Positions 52,687-61,570 of a stretch of 64,000 nucleotides of DNA are shown here, in pieces. The position numbers and the translations under genes are program-made. Under the pieces are notes generated by a model, which had not been told where the DNA came from, made no database searches, and saw only the letters and a program-made list of their open reading frames with translations. Origin of the DNA: Microtetraspora niveoalba (GTDB lineage Bacteria; Actinomycetota; Actinomycetes; Streptosporangiales; Streptosporangiaceae); assembly GCF_001570405.1 (NCBI RefSeq), contig NZ_BBYM01000005.1, positions 186,001-250,000 on the forward strand. The letters are read 5' to 3'. Positions within the stretch are counted from its first letter, which is position 1, and each line of letters begins with the position of its first letter.

Positions 52687-55600
52687 TTGAGCGCGGACGA
52701 CCCGACAGCAGAGCAGGCATGGCCGGAGCACGCGGCGGCGGTGGTGGGCGTGGGATGCCGCCTGCCCGGTGGGATCGTGAACCTGGACGGGCTCTGGCAG
52801 GCGTTGCGGCAGGGCGCCGATCTCGTCGGCGAGATCCCGCCGACCAGGTTCGAGGCCGATCGGTTCGTGGACGACACCATGCCGAGGCTGAACAGGAGTT
52901 ACACCCGGGCCGGAGGCTTCCTCGACGAGGACATCACCGCCTTCGACGCCGCCTACTTCGGCATCTCCCCCAAAGAGGCCGCCTCGATGGACCCGCAGCA
53001 GCGGTTGCTCCTGGAGATGGCGGTCGAGGCCCTGGACGACGCGGGCATCGATCCGGCGGCGCTGGCAGGCACGGACACCGGAGTGTTCGTCGGCATCTCG
53101 GATCCCGCGTACGGCACGATGCAGGCGTTGGAGCCGGGCGGCATGGGCCCGTACTCGATGTCGGGGGGGACCCTGTCCATCGCGGCCAACCGGCTGTCGC
53201 ACTTCTTCGACCTGCGCGGGCCGAGCATGAGCATCGACACCGCGTGCTCCTCGTCGTTGACGGCCGTGGAGCGGGCCTGGCGGTCCCTCGCGGAGGGATC
53301 CAGCCGGGTGGTGCTGGCCGGCGGGGTCAACCTGCTGATCAGCCCGGGCCCCTTCATCGGTTTCAGCCAGGCGTCGATGTTGTCGCCGACCGGCCGGTGC
53401 CGGGCGTTCTCCGCCGACGCCGACGGGTTCGTACGCGCGGAGGGCGGCGGTGTGGTGGTGCTCAAGCGCCTGGCCGACGCGATCGCCGACGGGGACCGCA
53501 TCCACGGCGTCATCGTCGGCGCCGCCGCCAACAACGACGGCCACACCATGGGGCTGGCGTTGCCGAACGCCGAAGCGCAGGAAGCCCTGTTACGGCAGGT
53601 GTACACCACGGCGGGCATCAGCCCCGACGAGATCGTGTACGTGGAGGCGCACGGCACCGGCACCCAGGCCGGGGATCCGGCCGAATGCCAGGCGCTGGGG
53701 CGGGCGCTGGGCAGCCGGCGCACGCGCGGAGTCCTGCCCATCGGCTCGGTGAAGTCCAACGTGGGGCACCTGGAGCCGGCCTCCGGCATGCCGGGACTGT
53801 TCAAGGCCCTGCTGGTACTCCGGCACCGGATGATCCCGCCCTCGTTGCACGCCGCCACGCTCAACCCCCGGATCGACTTCGACGCCCTGGGGCTGAGCGT
53901 CACCAGCGAGCCGCGACCGCTCGACGACGCGGGAGAGCGGCCCGTGGCCGGAGTCAACTCCTTCGGGTTCGGGGGTGCCAACGCCCATGTGGCGCTGACC
54001 CCACCGCCCGCCCCCAGGGCGGCCGGGAACGAGGCGGCGGCACCCCCCGCAGGAGCGCTGCCCGTCGTCGTGTCCGCGCGCAACAGGTCCGCGCTGCGGG
54101 AAGCCGTGGAACGGACCGCCGCGCACCTGGCGTCACTCGACGAACGGGATTTCTACGACGTGGCCTACACCGCGACCCGGCGGCGCGGCGGCCACCGGCA
54201 TCGAGCCGTGGTGCTGGCCGATACCGCCGCCGCGGCGGCGCGGGCGCTGGCGAGTCTCGCGGACACGCCGGAGCCGACCGGCCCCGCCGGCGAGTCCGAT
54301 GCGGGCGGACGGCTCGGAGCCGGGGACGCGGCGGTGGCGGAGTCGGAGACGGTGGAGCACGGGCGGGTGGCGTTCGTGTTCTCCGGAAACGGTTCGCAGT
54401 GGGCCGGGATGGGCGCCGATCTGCTGTCCGACGAGACCTTCCGCTCGGCCGTGGAAGCGGTCGACGCCGAACTGTCCGACCGGCTCGGCTGGTCGGTCCT
54501 CAAGGAACTGTCCCTGCCCGCCGACCAGTCGCGGCTCTCGGCGACCGAAGTGGCGCAGCCGTTGTTGTTCGCCGTCCAGGTCGGCCTGGTGGAGATGTTG
54601 AAGGCGGCGGGCGTACGGCCGGGAGCGGTGCTCGGCCACAGCGTGGGCGAGGTCGCCGCCGCGTACACCGCCGGCGCTCTGTCACTGGCCCAGGCGGCGC
54701 AGGTGATCTCCGAGCGCGGCACGGCGCAGTCGGTCACCCGGGGGCGGGGCCGGATGGCCGCGCTCGGGCTGGCCGAGACCGCGGCCAGGCAGATCCTGGC
54801 CGACTACCCGGGGCTGGAGGTCGCGGCGGTCAATTCCGACCGCGACGTCACGATCGCCGGACCGGCCGAATCGTTGAAGTCACTGGGTGAGGACCTCTCC
54901 TCGCGCGAGATCTTCTTCCGCGAGCTGGACCTGGACTACGCCTTCCACAGCGGCGCCATGGATCCGGTGCGGCAACCCCTGGCCGAGGGACTCGCCGGGC
55001 TGCGGCCCCGCCCGGCGCACATCCCCCTGCTGTCCACGGTGACGGGCGACCTGGTCCGGGGACCGGAGCTGGACGCGTCGTACTGGTGGCGGAACGTCCG
55101 AGAGCCGGTGCGGTTCGCCGCGGCGGTCGAGCGGGTGCTCGGCGACGGCTTCGACGTGCTGCTGGAGATCGGCCCGCATCCGGTGCTGCGCTCGTACCTG
55201 CGCCGCGTGAGCGGCACCGCGAGGGTACGCGCGGCCGTCGTGACCACCTTGCGCCGGGACGAGCCGGGCCCGGCGCGCGTCCGCTCCGCGGTCGCCGAGC
55301 TCGTCGCCGCCGGTGCGCGGCTCGACTGGGATCGGTACTTCCCCCGCCCCGGCGCGGTGCGATCGCTGCCGGCCTACCCCTGGCAGCGCGAACGGCACTG
55401 GATCGGGGGCCCGCACACCTGGGTGCAGACCGACATCGACACGACGATCCGGCATCCGCTGCTGGGACAGCGGATGCCGGTGCTGGACCCCACCTGGCAG
55501 GGCGAGATCGACCGCGTACGGGTGCCCTGGGTGGCCGACCACCGGGCCGGCGGCGCCGCCGTCATGCCGGCCACCGGATACGTGGAGATGGCCATCGCCG

Positions 55601-58600
55601 CCGCCCGGCTGACCGTACCGGACGCCGTCGAGGCGGTGGAGGTGGACAGGGTCGACATCAGCCGGGCCATGGTGGTGCCGTCACAGACCGCCGCCGATCC
55701 GGTGTACGTGCAGACGTCGCTCTGCGCCGAGACCGGGGTGGTCACCGTGGCCAGTGCCGGCCGGCAGGCGGAGCAGCCCCGCGAGCACTTCCGGGCCCGG
55801 GTACGGCCGCTGCTGCGCCGGACCCCGCCGCCGCTGGACGTGGTCGCGCTGCGCGCTCGCATCGGCACGCGCGTGGACGTGCCCGGCTACTACGCACGGG
55901 CCGCCGAAGGACACATGGTGTGGGGGCCGGAGTTCCAGGTCCTGACCGAGCTGTGGACGGGCGATCGGGAGGTGCTCGGCGCCTACTCGTGTCCGGAGCA
56001 GGCGCAGGGGCGCTACCAGATGCATCCGGTGGTGCTGGACAGCGCGCTGCAGGCCGGCGTGCTGTGGCTGGTGGAGTCGCTGCGATCGGGCCGCGGCTAC
56101 ATGCCCGCCGCGATCGGCTCCGTCCGCCTGTGGGGAACGCCCGCGGCACAGGGACTGGTGCACGTACGGGAACGTTCCAGCAGTGCCGAGGAGGTCTGCT
56201 GGGACATCGTGGTCGCCGACGACGACGGCCGGATCGCCGCCGAAGTGGAGGGCTGCCGGCTGCGCCGGATGCCCGGCGTCCACATCACCCCGGTCACCCG
56301 TTACGAGATGGCGCTGCGGGCCGCGCCCCGGGCCGGCACGCCCGCCGAGCCGTGGCCGGCCCCCCGCCCCGGGCAGATCCTGTCCGGCGCGGTCGAGCAG
56401 ATCGACCGGCTGCGCTCGGCCTGGCACGAGCTGGACTATCCGCGGTACGCGGCACGGCTCGAAGAGGTCTTCGCCCACACGCTGGCCGGCGCGCTCGGCG
56501 AGCTGGCCGCCGAGCGGTCGATCGGCGTCGAGGAACTGATCGAGGCGTGCCCGGGGGCGCACCACCGGCGGATGATCCATGCGGCCCTGCCGCTGCTGGA
56601 ACGGCACGGACTGCTGGAGCGGCCGGTCGGGGGCGGCCCCCGCCTGACGCCGATGGATGCGGACCCGCGCGAGCTGCACCGTGAGCTCCTCATCCGGGGA
56701 GCCGCCTTCACCGCCCAGAGCGCCCTGACCGTACGGGTCGGCCGGTGGCTGCCCGAACTGCTCGCGGGCCGGCGTGCCGGCTCCGACGTCCTTGGCTCCG
56801 GTGGCGGTCATGAGCTGTTGCGGCAGTTCCACGACATAGGGCCGGTCAACCTGTTCACCAACCGGATCGCCCGGGCGCTCGTCGAGCAGATCGTCCGGCG
56901 ATGGCCGTCCGACCGGCCGCTGCGCGTCCTGGAAGTCGGTGCGGGGGCGGGCGGCACCACCGCCATGCTGCTGCCCGTCCTTCCCGCCGACCGCACCCGC
57001 TACCTGGTCACCGACGGCGCCGAGGCGGCGCTGACCCGGCTGCGGCATCGCTTCGCCGGCTTCGACTTCGTCGATTACGCCGTCCTCGACATGGACGCCG
57101 GTCCGGCCGAGCGGGGACCGAACGCGGGCGGATTCGACTTCCTCGATTACGCCGTCCTCGACATGGACGCCGACCCGGTCGAGCAGGGACTCGCCGCGGG
57201 CGGATTCGATCTCGTGGTCGCGGCGAACAGCCTGCACCTGGCCCGTGACCTGCCCGCCGCGCTGCGCCACCTGTCCACCCTCCTCGTTCCCGGCGGCCAG
57301 TTGCTCATCACCGAACCGCACCGGGTGGGGACCCTGCTGCCGATCCTCGGCATGCAGGAGGAGTTCTGGGACTTCACCGACCGGCACCTGCGCCCGCGCT
57401 CGCCGCTGCTGCCCCGGGAAAGATGGCCGGAGGTGCTGGCGGAGGCCGGGTACACCGAGGTCGTCCAGACCGGCGACGACGACGAGCTCACGGCCGGCGA
57501 CTTCTCGGTGATGCTGGCCACCGCCGGGGGCGCTCCGGCCACCGCGCACCCCGTACCGGAGCCCGTACCGGACGCCACCGGCACGTGGATCCTCGCCGGT
57601 GAGGACGGCACCGACGCGCTGACCGCCGAGCTGCGGGCGCTGCTCCGGACCCGTGGCGGCGACGTGATCCACTCGCCGCTCAGCGACGATCCCGACCACT
57701 GGACCGCGCACGTCCCGCCCACCGCCCAGACGGTCACCATCGCGGTCATCCTGGGCGGAGCGGAGGACACGGACCCGAAGGCGACCGTCGAGCGGATCAC
57801 CCGGCGGGCCGCGGCGCTGCGGGCCATCGCGCTGGCCTGCGAGCAACTGCCCGAGCACGTCGCGACCGCGGTGTGGCTGGTGGCCCGCCCCTGCGCCGCG
57901 CTGCCCGAACCCCGCCTCACCGACGTACGGCTCCACCCCGAGGACGCGGCGACCTGGGGGACGACGCGCTCGCTGAGCAACGAGCAGCCGGGGCTGGCGA
58001 TACGCCGGCTCTGCCTGCACCCCACCGGCGACGCCGCACAGGACGCCGGCCGCCTGGCGGCGGAACTGCTCGCCCCGGGAGAGGAGGACGAGATCCTGCT
58101 CACCCGCCGAGGACGTTTCGTGCCGCGGCTGCTGGAGTCAGGCGAGCACGCCCTGGGCCTGCCCGTCGGCTCGGGCGGCGCCTACCGGCTCAAGGTGTGC
58201 GACCCCGGGCTGTCGTACACGCTGGCCTGGGAGGAGTTCCCGATGCCGCGGCCAGAGCCCGACGAGGTCGTGGTCGAGGTACGGGCGATCGGGCTGAACT
58301 ACCGCGACGTGATGCGCGCGCTGAACCTGCTGCCCACCGAGGCCGTCGAAGCGGTCTTCGGCGGGCACGAACTGGGCCTGGAATGCGCCGGGATCGTCAC
58401 CGCCGTCGGCGCCGCCGTCACCGGGACGCGGCCCGGTGACCGGATCATGGCCGCGGGACCCGTCGGATTCGCCAGTCACGCGAGGATCAAGGCGTGGGCG
58501 GCCGTCCCCCTCCCCGAGGGGATGACCTTCACCGAAGCCGCCACCATGCCGATGGCGTTCTCCACCGCGCACCATTCGCTGGGGTACTGCGCGCGTGTCA

Positions 58601-60318
58601 AGGCGGGTGAGACGATCCTGGTCCACGGCGGCGCCGGCGGGGTCGGCCTGGCCGCGCTGCAGTACGCACGGCTCCACGGAGCCCGCGTGATCGCGACCGC
58701 CGGCACCGCCGCCAAACGCGACCTGCTGCTCGCGATGGGAGCCGACCACGTCCTGGACTCGCGCAGCCTGCACTTCGCCGAGCAGGTCAAGGAACTGACC
58801 GGCGGCCAGGGAGTGGACGTCGTGCTCAACTCGCTGGCCGGTGAGGCCGTCAACCGCGGTGTGGAATGTCTGCGGCACGGCGGCCGGTTCGTCGAGCTCG
58901 GCAAACGGGACATCTACCAGAACAGGTCCCTGCTGCTGCGCCCGTTCTCCGACAACATCGCGTTCTACGGCGTGGACGTGGGCACTCTCATGTGGAAGGC
59001 GCCCGAGCTGATGGCCGACAGCACGTCGCAGGCCGCGCCCCTCTACCGCTCCGGGCGGTTCCGGCCGCTGCCGCACACGGTGTATCCGGCCGCCCGCGTC
59101 GCCGACGCCTTCGCCACGATGCGCCATTCCCGGCACATCGGAAAACTCGTGGTGTCCTTCGACCCGCGCGACGAACCGGTCACCGTCCGGCCCCAGCAGA
59201 TGGCGCCGCGTCTGGACCCGGAGGGGACCTACCTGGTCACGGGCGGCCTGGGCGGGTTCGGTGCGGCGACGGCTCGCCGCCTCGCCCGTCGGGGTGCCCG
59301 CCACCTGGCCCTGGTCGGCCGCCGGGGCGCCGAGGCGCCCGAAGCTCCCGCTCTGCTGGAGGAACTGGAGAGATCGGGGGTGGAGGTCCGCGCGTACGCG
59401 GCCGACGTGGCCGACCCCGACGCCATGCGGGGGATCCTGCACGACCTGGACGCCTGCGGCCACCCGCTGCGCGGCGTCGTACACGCGGCCATGCACCTCG
59501 ACGACGGCCCGCTCGCCGACCTCGGCGACGACCGGATCCGAGCCGTCCTGCACCCCAAGGTCGCCGGCGCGATGGTGCTGGACGAACTGACCCGGGATCG
59601 CCCCCTCGACCTGTTCGTCATGTACTCCTCCCTCACCACCGTCGGCAACATCGGTCAGACGTCGTACGTCGCCGCGAACCTGTTCCTGGAGGCGCTGGCC
59701 CGGCGGCGGAGCCGGCAGGGCCTGCCCGGACTGACGGCCTGCCTGGGCGCGCTCGCGGAGACCGGGGTACTGACCCGAGGCAGGCAGGGAGAGGCGCTGG
59801 CCAAGGCCGGGATCCCGCCGATGTCTCCCGCCCGGGCGCTGGACGCCGTGGAGGCCATGCTCGGCGAGCACGCCGACGTCGCCATGGTGGGCCGCTGCGA
59901 CTGGGGCCGGTTGCGGCAGGTCCTGCCCAGCCTGCAGCGTCCGTGGTTGTCCCTGGTGCTGCCGCCCGGCACGGAGCAGCAGGGGCTCGACCAGCTGTCG
60001 CTGCTGGCGGAGATGAACCAGGAGCAGAAGTACGCGTACATCACCGAGCAGATCACCCGGTTGTTGTCCACCGTCCTGCTCATCCCGGCCGACCAGATCG
60101 CCGACGACCGGCGGCTGGACGAGTACGGACTGGACTCCCTGATGGCCACCGAACTGCTGACCTCCATCCGCAGCCAGTTCGGCATCGACATCCCGCCCAT
60201 GGAGCTGATGCGCGGCGGCGGCACCGTCGCCGACATCGCGCACAGCGTGCTCATCCGCCTCGGGCTGCGCGAACCGCAACCCGCCGGTGCGAGCCCCCGT
60301 ACCGGAGAGCCGGCCTGA
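52687..60318 (+). CDS. Reducing type I polyketide synthase, KS-AT-DH-MT-ER-KR-ACP
   Basis: A 2543-residue single-module PKS beginning at TTG 52687. The KS (about 15-440) has DTACSSSL (Cys187), HGTGT (His322) and NVGHL (His361). The AT (560-880) has GHSVGE (Ser652) and YAFHS (from Tyr751), closer to the HAFH of malonyl-specific domains than to YASH. The DH (915-1200) has DHRAGGAAVMP (His952) and DSALQAG. The MT (1330-1610) has LEVGAGAGGTT and an internal duplication. A KR structural part follows, then the ER (1830-2160, LVHGGAGGVGLAALQ), the KR (2170-2400, TGGLGGFG, YSSL, SYVAAN) and the ACP (DEYGLDSL, Ser2484). There is no thioesterase and no docking tail. The full reductive set with MT in one module resembles iterative highly reducing PKSs. 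The product is probably a methylated, fully or partly reduced chain, passed to the next gene. Confidence 0.95.
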   Translation: MSADDPTAEQAWPEHAAAVVGVGCRLPGGIVNLDGLWQALRQGADLVGEIPPTRFEADRFVDDTMPRLNRSYTRAGGFLDEDITAFDAAYFGISPKEAASMDPQQRLLLEMAVEALDDAGIDPAALAGTDTGVFVGISDPAYGTMQALEPGGMGPYSMSGGTLSIAANRLSHFFDLRGPSMSIDTACSSSLTAVERAWRSLAEGSSRVVLAGGVNLLISPGPFIGFSQASMLSPTGRCRAFSADADGFVRAEGGGVVVLKRLADAIADGDRIHGVIVGAAANNDGHTMGLALPNAEAQEALLRQVYTTAGISPDEIVYVEAHGTGTQAGDPAECQALGRALGSRRTRGVLPIGSVKSNVGHLEPASGMPGLFKALLVLRHRMIPPSLHAATLNPRIDFDALGLSVTSEPRPLDDAGERPVAGVNSFGFGGANAHVALTPPPAPRAAGNEAAAPPAGALPVVVSARNRSALREAVERTAAHLASLDERDFYDVAYTATRRRGGHRHRAVVLADTAAAAARALASLADTPEPTGPAGESDAGGRLGAGDAAVAESETVEHGRVAFVFSGNGSQWAGMGADLLSDETFRSAVEAVDAELSDRLGWSVLKELSLPADQSRLSATEVAQPLLFAVQVGLVEMLKAAGVRPGAVLGHSVGEVAAAYTAGALSLAQAAQVISERGTAQSVTRGRGRMAALGLAETAARQILADYPGLEVAAVNSDRDVTIAGPAESLKSLGEDLSSREIFFRELDLDYAFHSGAMDPVRQPLAEGLAGLRPRPAHIPLLSTVTGDLVRGPELDASYWWRNVREPVRFAAAVERVLGDGFDVLLEIGPHPVLRSYLRRVSGTARVRAAVVTTLRRDEPGPARVRSAVAELVAAGARLDWDRYFPRPGAVRSLPAYPWQRERHWIGGPHTWVQTDIDTTIRHPLLGQRMPVLDPTWQGEIDRVRVPWVADHRAGGAAVMPATGYVEMAIAAARLTVPDAVEAVEVDRVDISRAMVVPSQTAADPVYVQTSLCAETGVVTVASAGRQAEQPREHFRARVRPLLRRTPPPLDVVALRARIGTRVDVPGYYARAAEGHMVWGPEFQVLTELWTGDREVLGAYSCPEQAQGRYQMHPVVLDSALQAGVLWLVESLRSGRGYMPAAIGSVRLWGTPAAQGLVHVRERSSSAEEVCWDIVVADDDGRIAAEVEGCRLRRMPGVHITPVTRYEMALRAAPRAGTPAEPWPAPRPGQILSGAVEQIDRLRSAWHELDYPRYAARLEEVFAHTLAGALGELAAERSIGVEELIEACPGAHHRRMIHAALPLLERHGLLERPVGGGPRLTPMDADPRELHRELLIRGAAFTAQSALTVRVGRWLPELLAGRRAGSDVLGSGGGHELLRQFHDIGPVNLFTNRIARALVEQIVRRWPSDRPLRVLEVGAGAGGTTAMLLPVLPADRTRYLVTDGAEAALTRLRHRFAGFDFVDYAVLDMDAGPAERGPNAGGFDFLDYAVLDMDADPVEQGLAAGGFDLVVAANSLHLARDLPAALRHLSTLLVPGGQLLITEPHRVGTLLPILGMQEEFWDFTDRHLRPRSPLLPRERWPEVLAEAGYTEVVQTGDDDELTAGDFSVMLATAGGAPATAHPVPEPVPDATGTWILAGEDGTDALTAELRALLRTRGGDVIHSPLSDDPDHWTAHVPPTAQTVTIAVILGGAEDTDPKATVERITRRAAALRAIALACEQLPEHVATAVWLVARPCAALPEPRLTDVRLHPEDAATWGTTRSLSNEQPGLAIRRLCLHPTGDAAQDAGRLAAELLAPGEEDEILLTRRGRFVPRLLESGEHALGLPVGSGGAYRLKVCDPGLSYTLAWEEFPMPRPEPDEVVVEVRAIGLNYRDVMRALNLLPTEAVEAVFGGHELGLECAGIVTAVGAAVTGTRPGDRIMAAGPVGFASHARIKAWAAVPLPEGMTFTEAATMPMAFSTAHHSLGYCARVKAGETILVHGGAGGVGLAALQYARLHGARVIATAGTAAKRDLLLAMGADHVLDSRSLHFAEQVKELTGGQGVDVVLNSLAGEAVNRGVECLRHGGRFVELGKRDIYQNRSLLLRPFSDNIAFYGVDVGTLMWKAPELMADSTSQAAPLYRSGRFRPLPHTVYPAARVADAFATMRHSRHIGKLVVSFDPRDEPVTVRPQQMAPRLDPEGTYLVTGGLGGFGAATARRLARRGARHLALVGRRGAEAPEAPALLEELERSGVEVRAYAADVADPDAMRGILHDLDACGHPLRGVVHAAMHLDDGPLADLGDDRIRAVLHPKVAGAMVLDELTRDRPLDLFVMYSSLTTVGNIGQTSYVAANLFLEALARRRSRQGLPGLTACLGALAETGVLTRGRQGEALAKAGIPPMSPARALDAVEAMLGEHADVAMVGRCDWGRLRQVLPSLQRPWLSLVLPPGTEQQGLDQLSLLAEMNQEQKYAYITEQITRLLSTVLLIPADQIADDRRLDEYGLDSLMATELLTSIRSQFGIDIPPMELMRGGGTVADIAHSVLIRLGLREPQPAGASPRTGEPA
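57058..57201 (+). repeat. 24-residue tandem duplication inside the PKS methyltransferase domain
   Basis: Two 72-bp units (57058-57129 and 57130-57201) encode GFDFVDYAVLDMDAGPAERG with PNAG, and GFDFLDYAVLDMDADPVEQG with LAAG. A third GFD follows at 57202. Normal methyltransferases have this segment once, between the SAM motif and the acidic strand. The reading frame is kept. Confidence 0.9.
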
Positions 60319-60327
60319 ACCAGCGAC

Positions 60328-60344
60328 GGACGCGGCCCGCGTCC
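60328..60344 (+). other. Short GC hairpin after the PKS stop
   Basis: GGACGCG-GCC-CGCGTCC has seven perfect base pairs, 9 bp after the PKS stop. It lacks a U-tract and may only weaken transcription into the genes downstream. Confidence 0.4.
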
Positions 60345-60412
60345 GCGGCACCGTCCGCGGTCACGGGCCCCTTCCGTCCGCCCTCCCGACCGCCGGCCGT
60401 CCAGGCCCGGCG

Positions 60413-60540
60413 CAGAAGACCGGCCCAGAAGACCGGCCCAGAAGACCGGCCCAGAAGACCGGCCCAGAAGACCGGCCCAGAAGACCGGCCCAGAAGACCG
60501 GCCCAGAAGACCGGCCCAGAAGACCGGCACAGAAGAGAGG
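60413..60540 (+). repeat. Nine-copy 13-bp tandem repeat before the OleA-like gene
   Basis: The unit CAGAAGACCGGCC runs head to tail from 60413; eight copies are identical and the ninth ends in A. A tenth, partial copy, CAGAAGAGAGG (60530-60540), supplies the GAGAGG ribosome site of the gene starting at TTG 60547. The array lies in the 228-bp gap between PKS and OleA-like genes, the largest gap in the locus. Its 13-bp step does not keep a reading frame. Confidence 0.95.
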
Positions 60541-60546
60541 TCTGCG

Positions 60547-61566
60547 TTGACCCAGCTGCACGCGCGGATGACCGGGGTGGCCGCCCACCTGCCGGAGACC
60601 ACGCTGAGTACGGCTGAGCTGGAAGACCGGCTCGCCGACCGCAACCCCGCCCTGGACCTGCCCCGAGGGCTGATCCACGACCACAGCGGAGTCCGGCGAC
60701 GGCACATCGCCCTCCCCCACGAGAAACCGTCCGACCTGGCGGCGCACGCCGCCCGCCGGGTCCTGGAGGACAACGGCCTACAGGCCGCCGACCTCGATCT
60801 GCTCATCTACGCGGGAGTGTCGTCCGACACCGTGGAGCCGGCCACCGGACACGTCGTCGCCGCCAAGATCGGGGCCTGCTGTCCGGTGTTCGACGTACGC
60901 AACGCCTGCAACAGCGTGCTGAACGCCATCCAGGTGGCCGACGCGCTGATCTCCGGCGGCCGTCATCGGCGGGTCCTCATCTGCTGCGGAGAGTTGCCGA
61001 CCGCGGGCACACCGTGGACCGTGGCCAGCGCGGAGGAGTACATCACCGTCGCCGCGTCCTACACGGTCTCCGACGCCGGCGCCGCGTTGCTGCTGGAGGC
61101 CGGCACCGAACCGGGGGTGCTCGCCCACCGGTTCTCCGCGTACTCCGCGGGATGGCCGGCGGCGGTCTCCGCGGTGGACAACCTCACCACCGACCCGTGG
61201 GCGGGCCGGCCCACCATCGGGCCGCTCATCGTCGACTCCGCACAGTTGGTGCGCGGCATCGAGAACATCGACTACGCCGTCTTCCACAAACCCCTCGCCG
61301 ATCTCGGGCTGACCTGGGACGACTTCGCGGCCGTCTGCGTACACCAGGCATCGCTGGCGACGTTGTGGTGGTTCTGCGACCAGGTGCGCATACCGCAGGG
61401 CAAGGTCGTCGTCACCATCGCCCAGCACGGCAACCTCGTCGCGGCGACGCTGCTCGTGCAACTGGCGCGGGTGGTCGGCTCGGGACGGGTGCGGCGCGGC
61501 GACCTGATCGCCCTGGTCGGCCTGGCCAGCGGGGCCAGTGCCGGAATCGTCGTCGTGCGGTGGTGA
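60547..61566 (+). CDS. oleA-like: OleA-like thiolase-fold condensing enzyme (KAS III superfamily)
   Basis: A 339-residue condensing enzyme from TTG 60547. The triad is complete: Cys121 in DVRNACNSV, His266 in CVHQAS and Asn296 in QHGNLVAAT. It belongs with FabH/OleA proteins. OleA joins two fatty acyl-CoAs head to head to give a 2-alkyl-3-keto acid. FabH would instead extend a chain by malonyl-ACP. The OleA role is favoured by the following OleC-like and OleD-like genes, not by the sequence alone. The partner acyl group could come from the PKS carrier directly, because the PKS has no thioesterase. It ends 4 nt before the next start. Confidence 0.82.
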   Translation: MTQLHARMTGVAAHLPETTLSTAELEDRLADRNPALDLPRGLIHDHSGVRRRHIALPHEKPSDLAAHAARRVLEDNGLQAADLDLLIYAGVSSDTVEPATGHVVAAKIGACCPVFDVRNACNSVLNAIQVADALISGGRHRRVLICCGELPTAGTPWTVASAEEYITVAASYTVSDAGAALLLEAGTEPGVLAHRFSAYSAGWPAAVSAVDNLTTDPWAGRPTIGPLIVDSAQLVRGIENIDYAVFHKPLADLGLTWDDFAAVCVHQASLATLWWFCDQVRIPQGKVVVTIAQHGNLVAATLLVQLARVVGSGRVRRGDLIALVGLASGASAGIVVVRW

Positions 61567-61570
61567 TCCG

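Noticed and set aside
60413-60540. CRISPR array
   Set aside because: The units touch without spacers and are only 13 bp, so it is a tandem repeat.
60547-61566. FabH of primary fatty acid synthesis
   Set aside because: No fab genes are nearby, and the gene is followed by OleC- and OleD-like genes, which fits OleA better. FabH-like starter activity remains a formal alternative.
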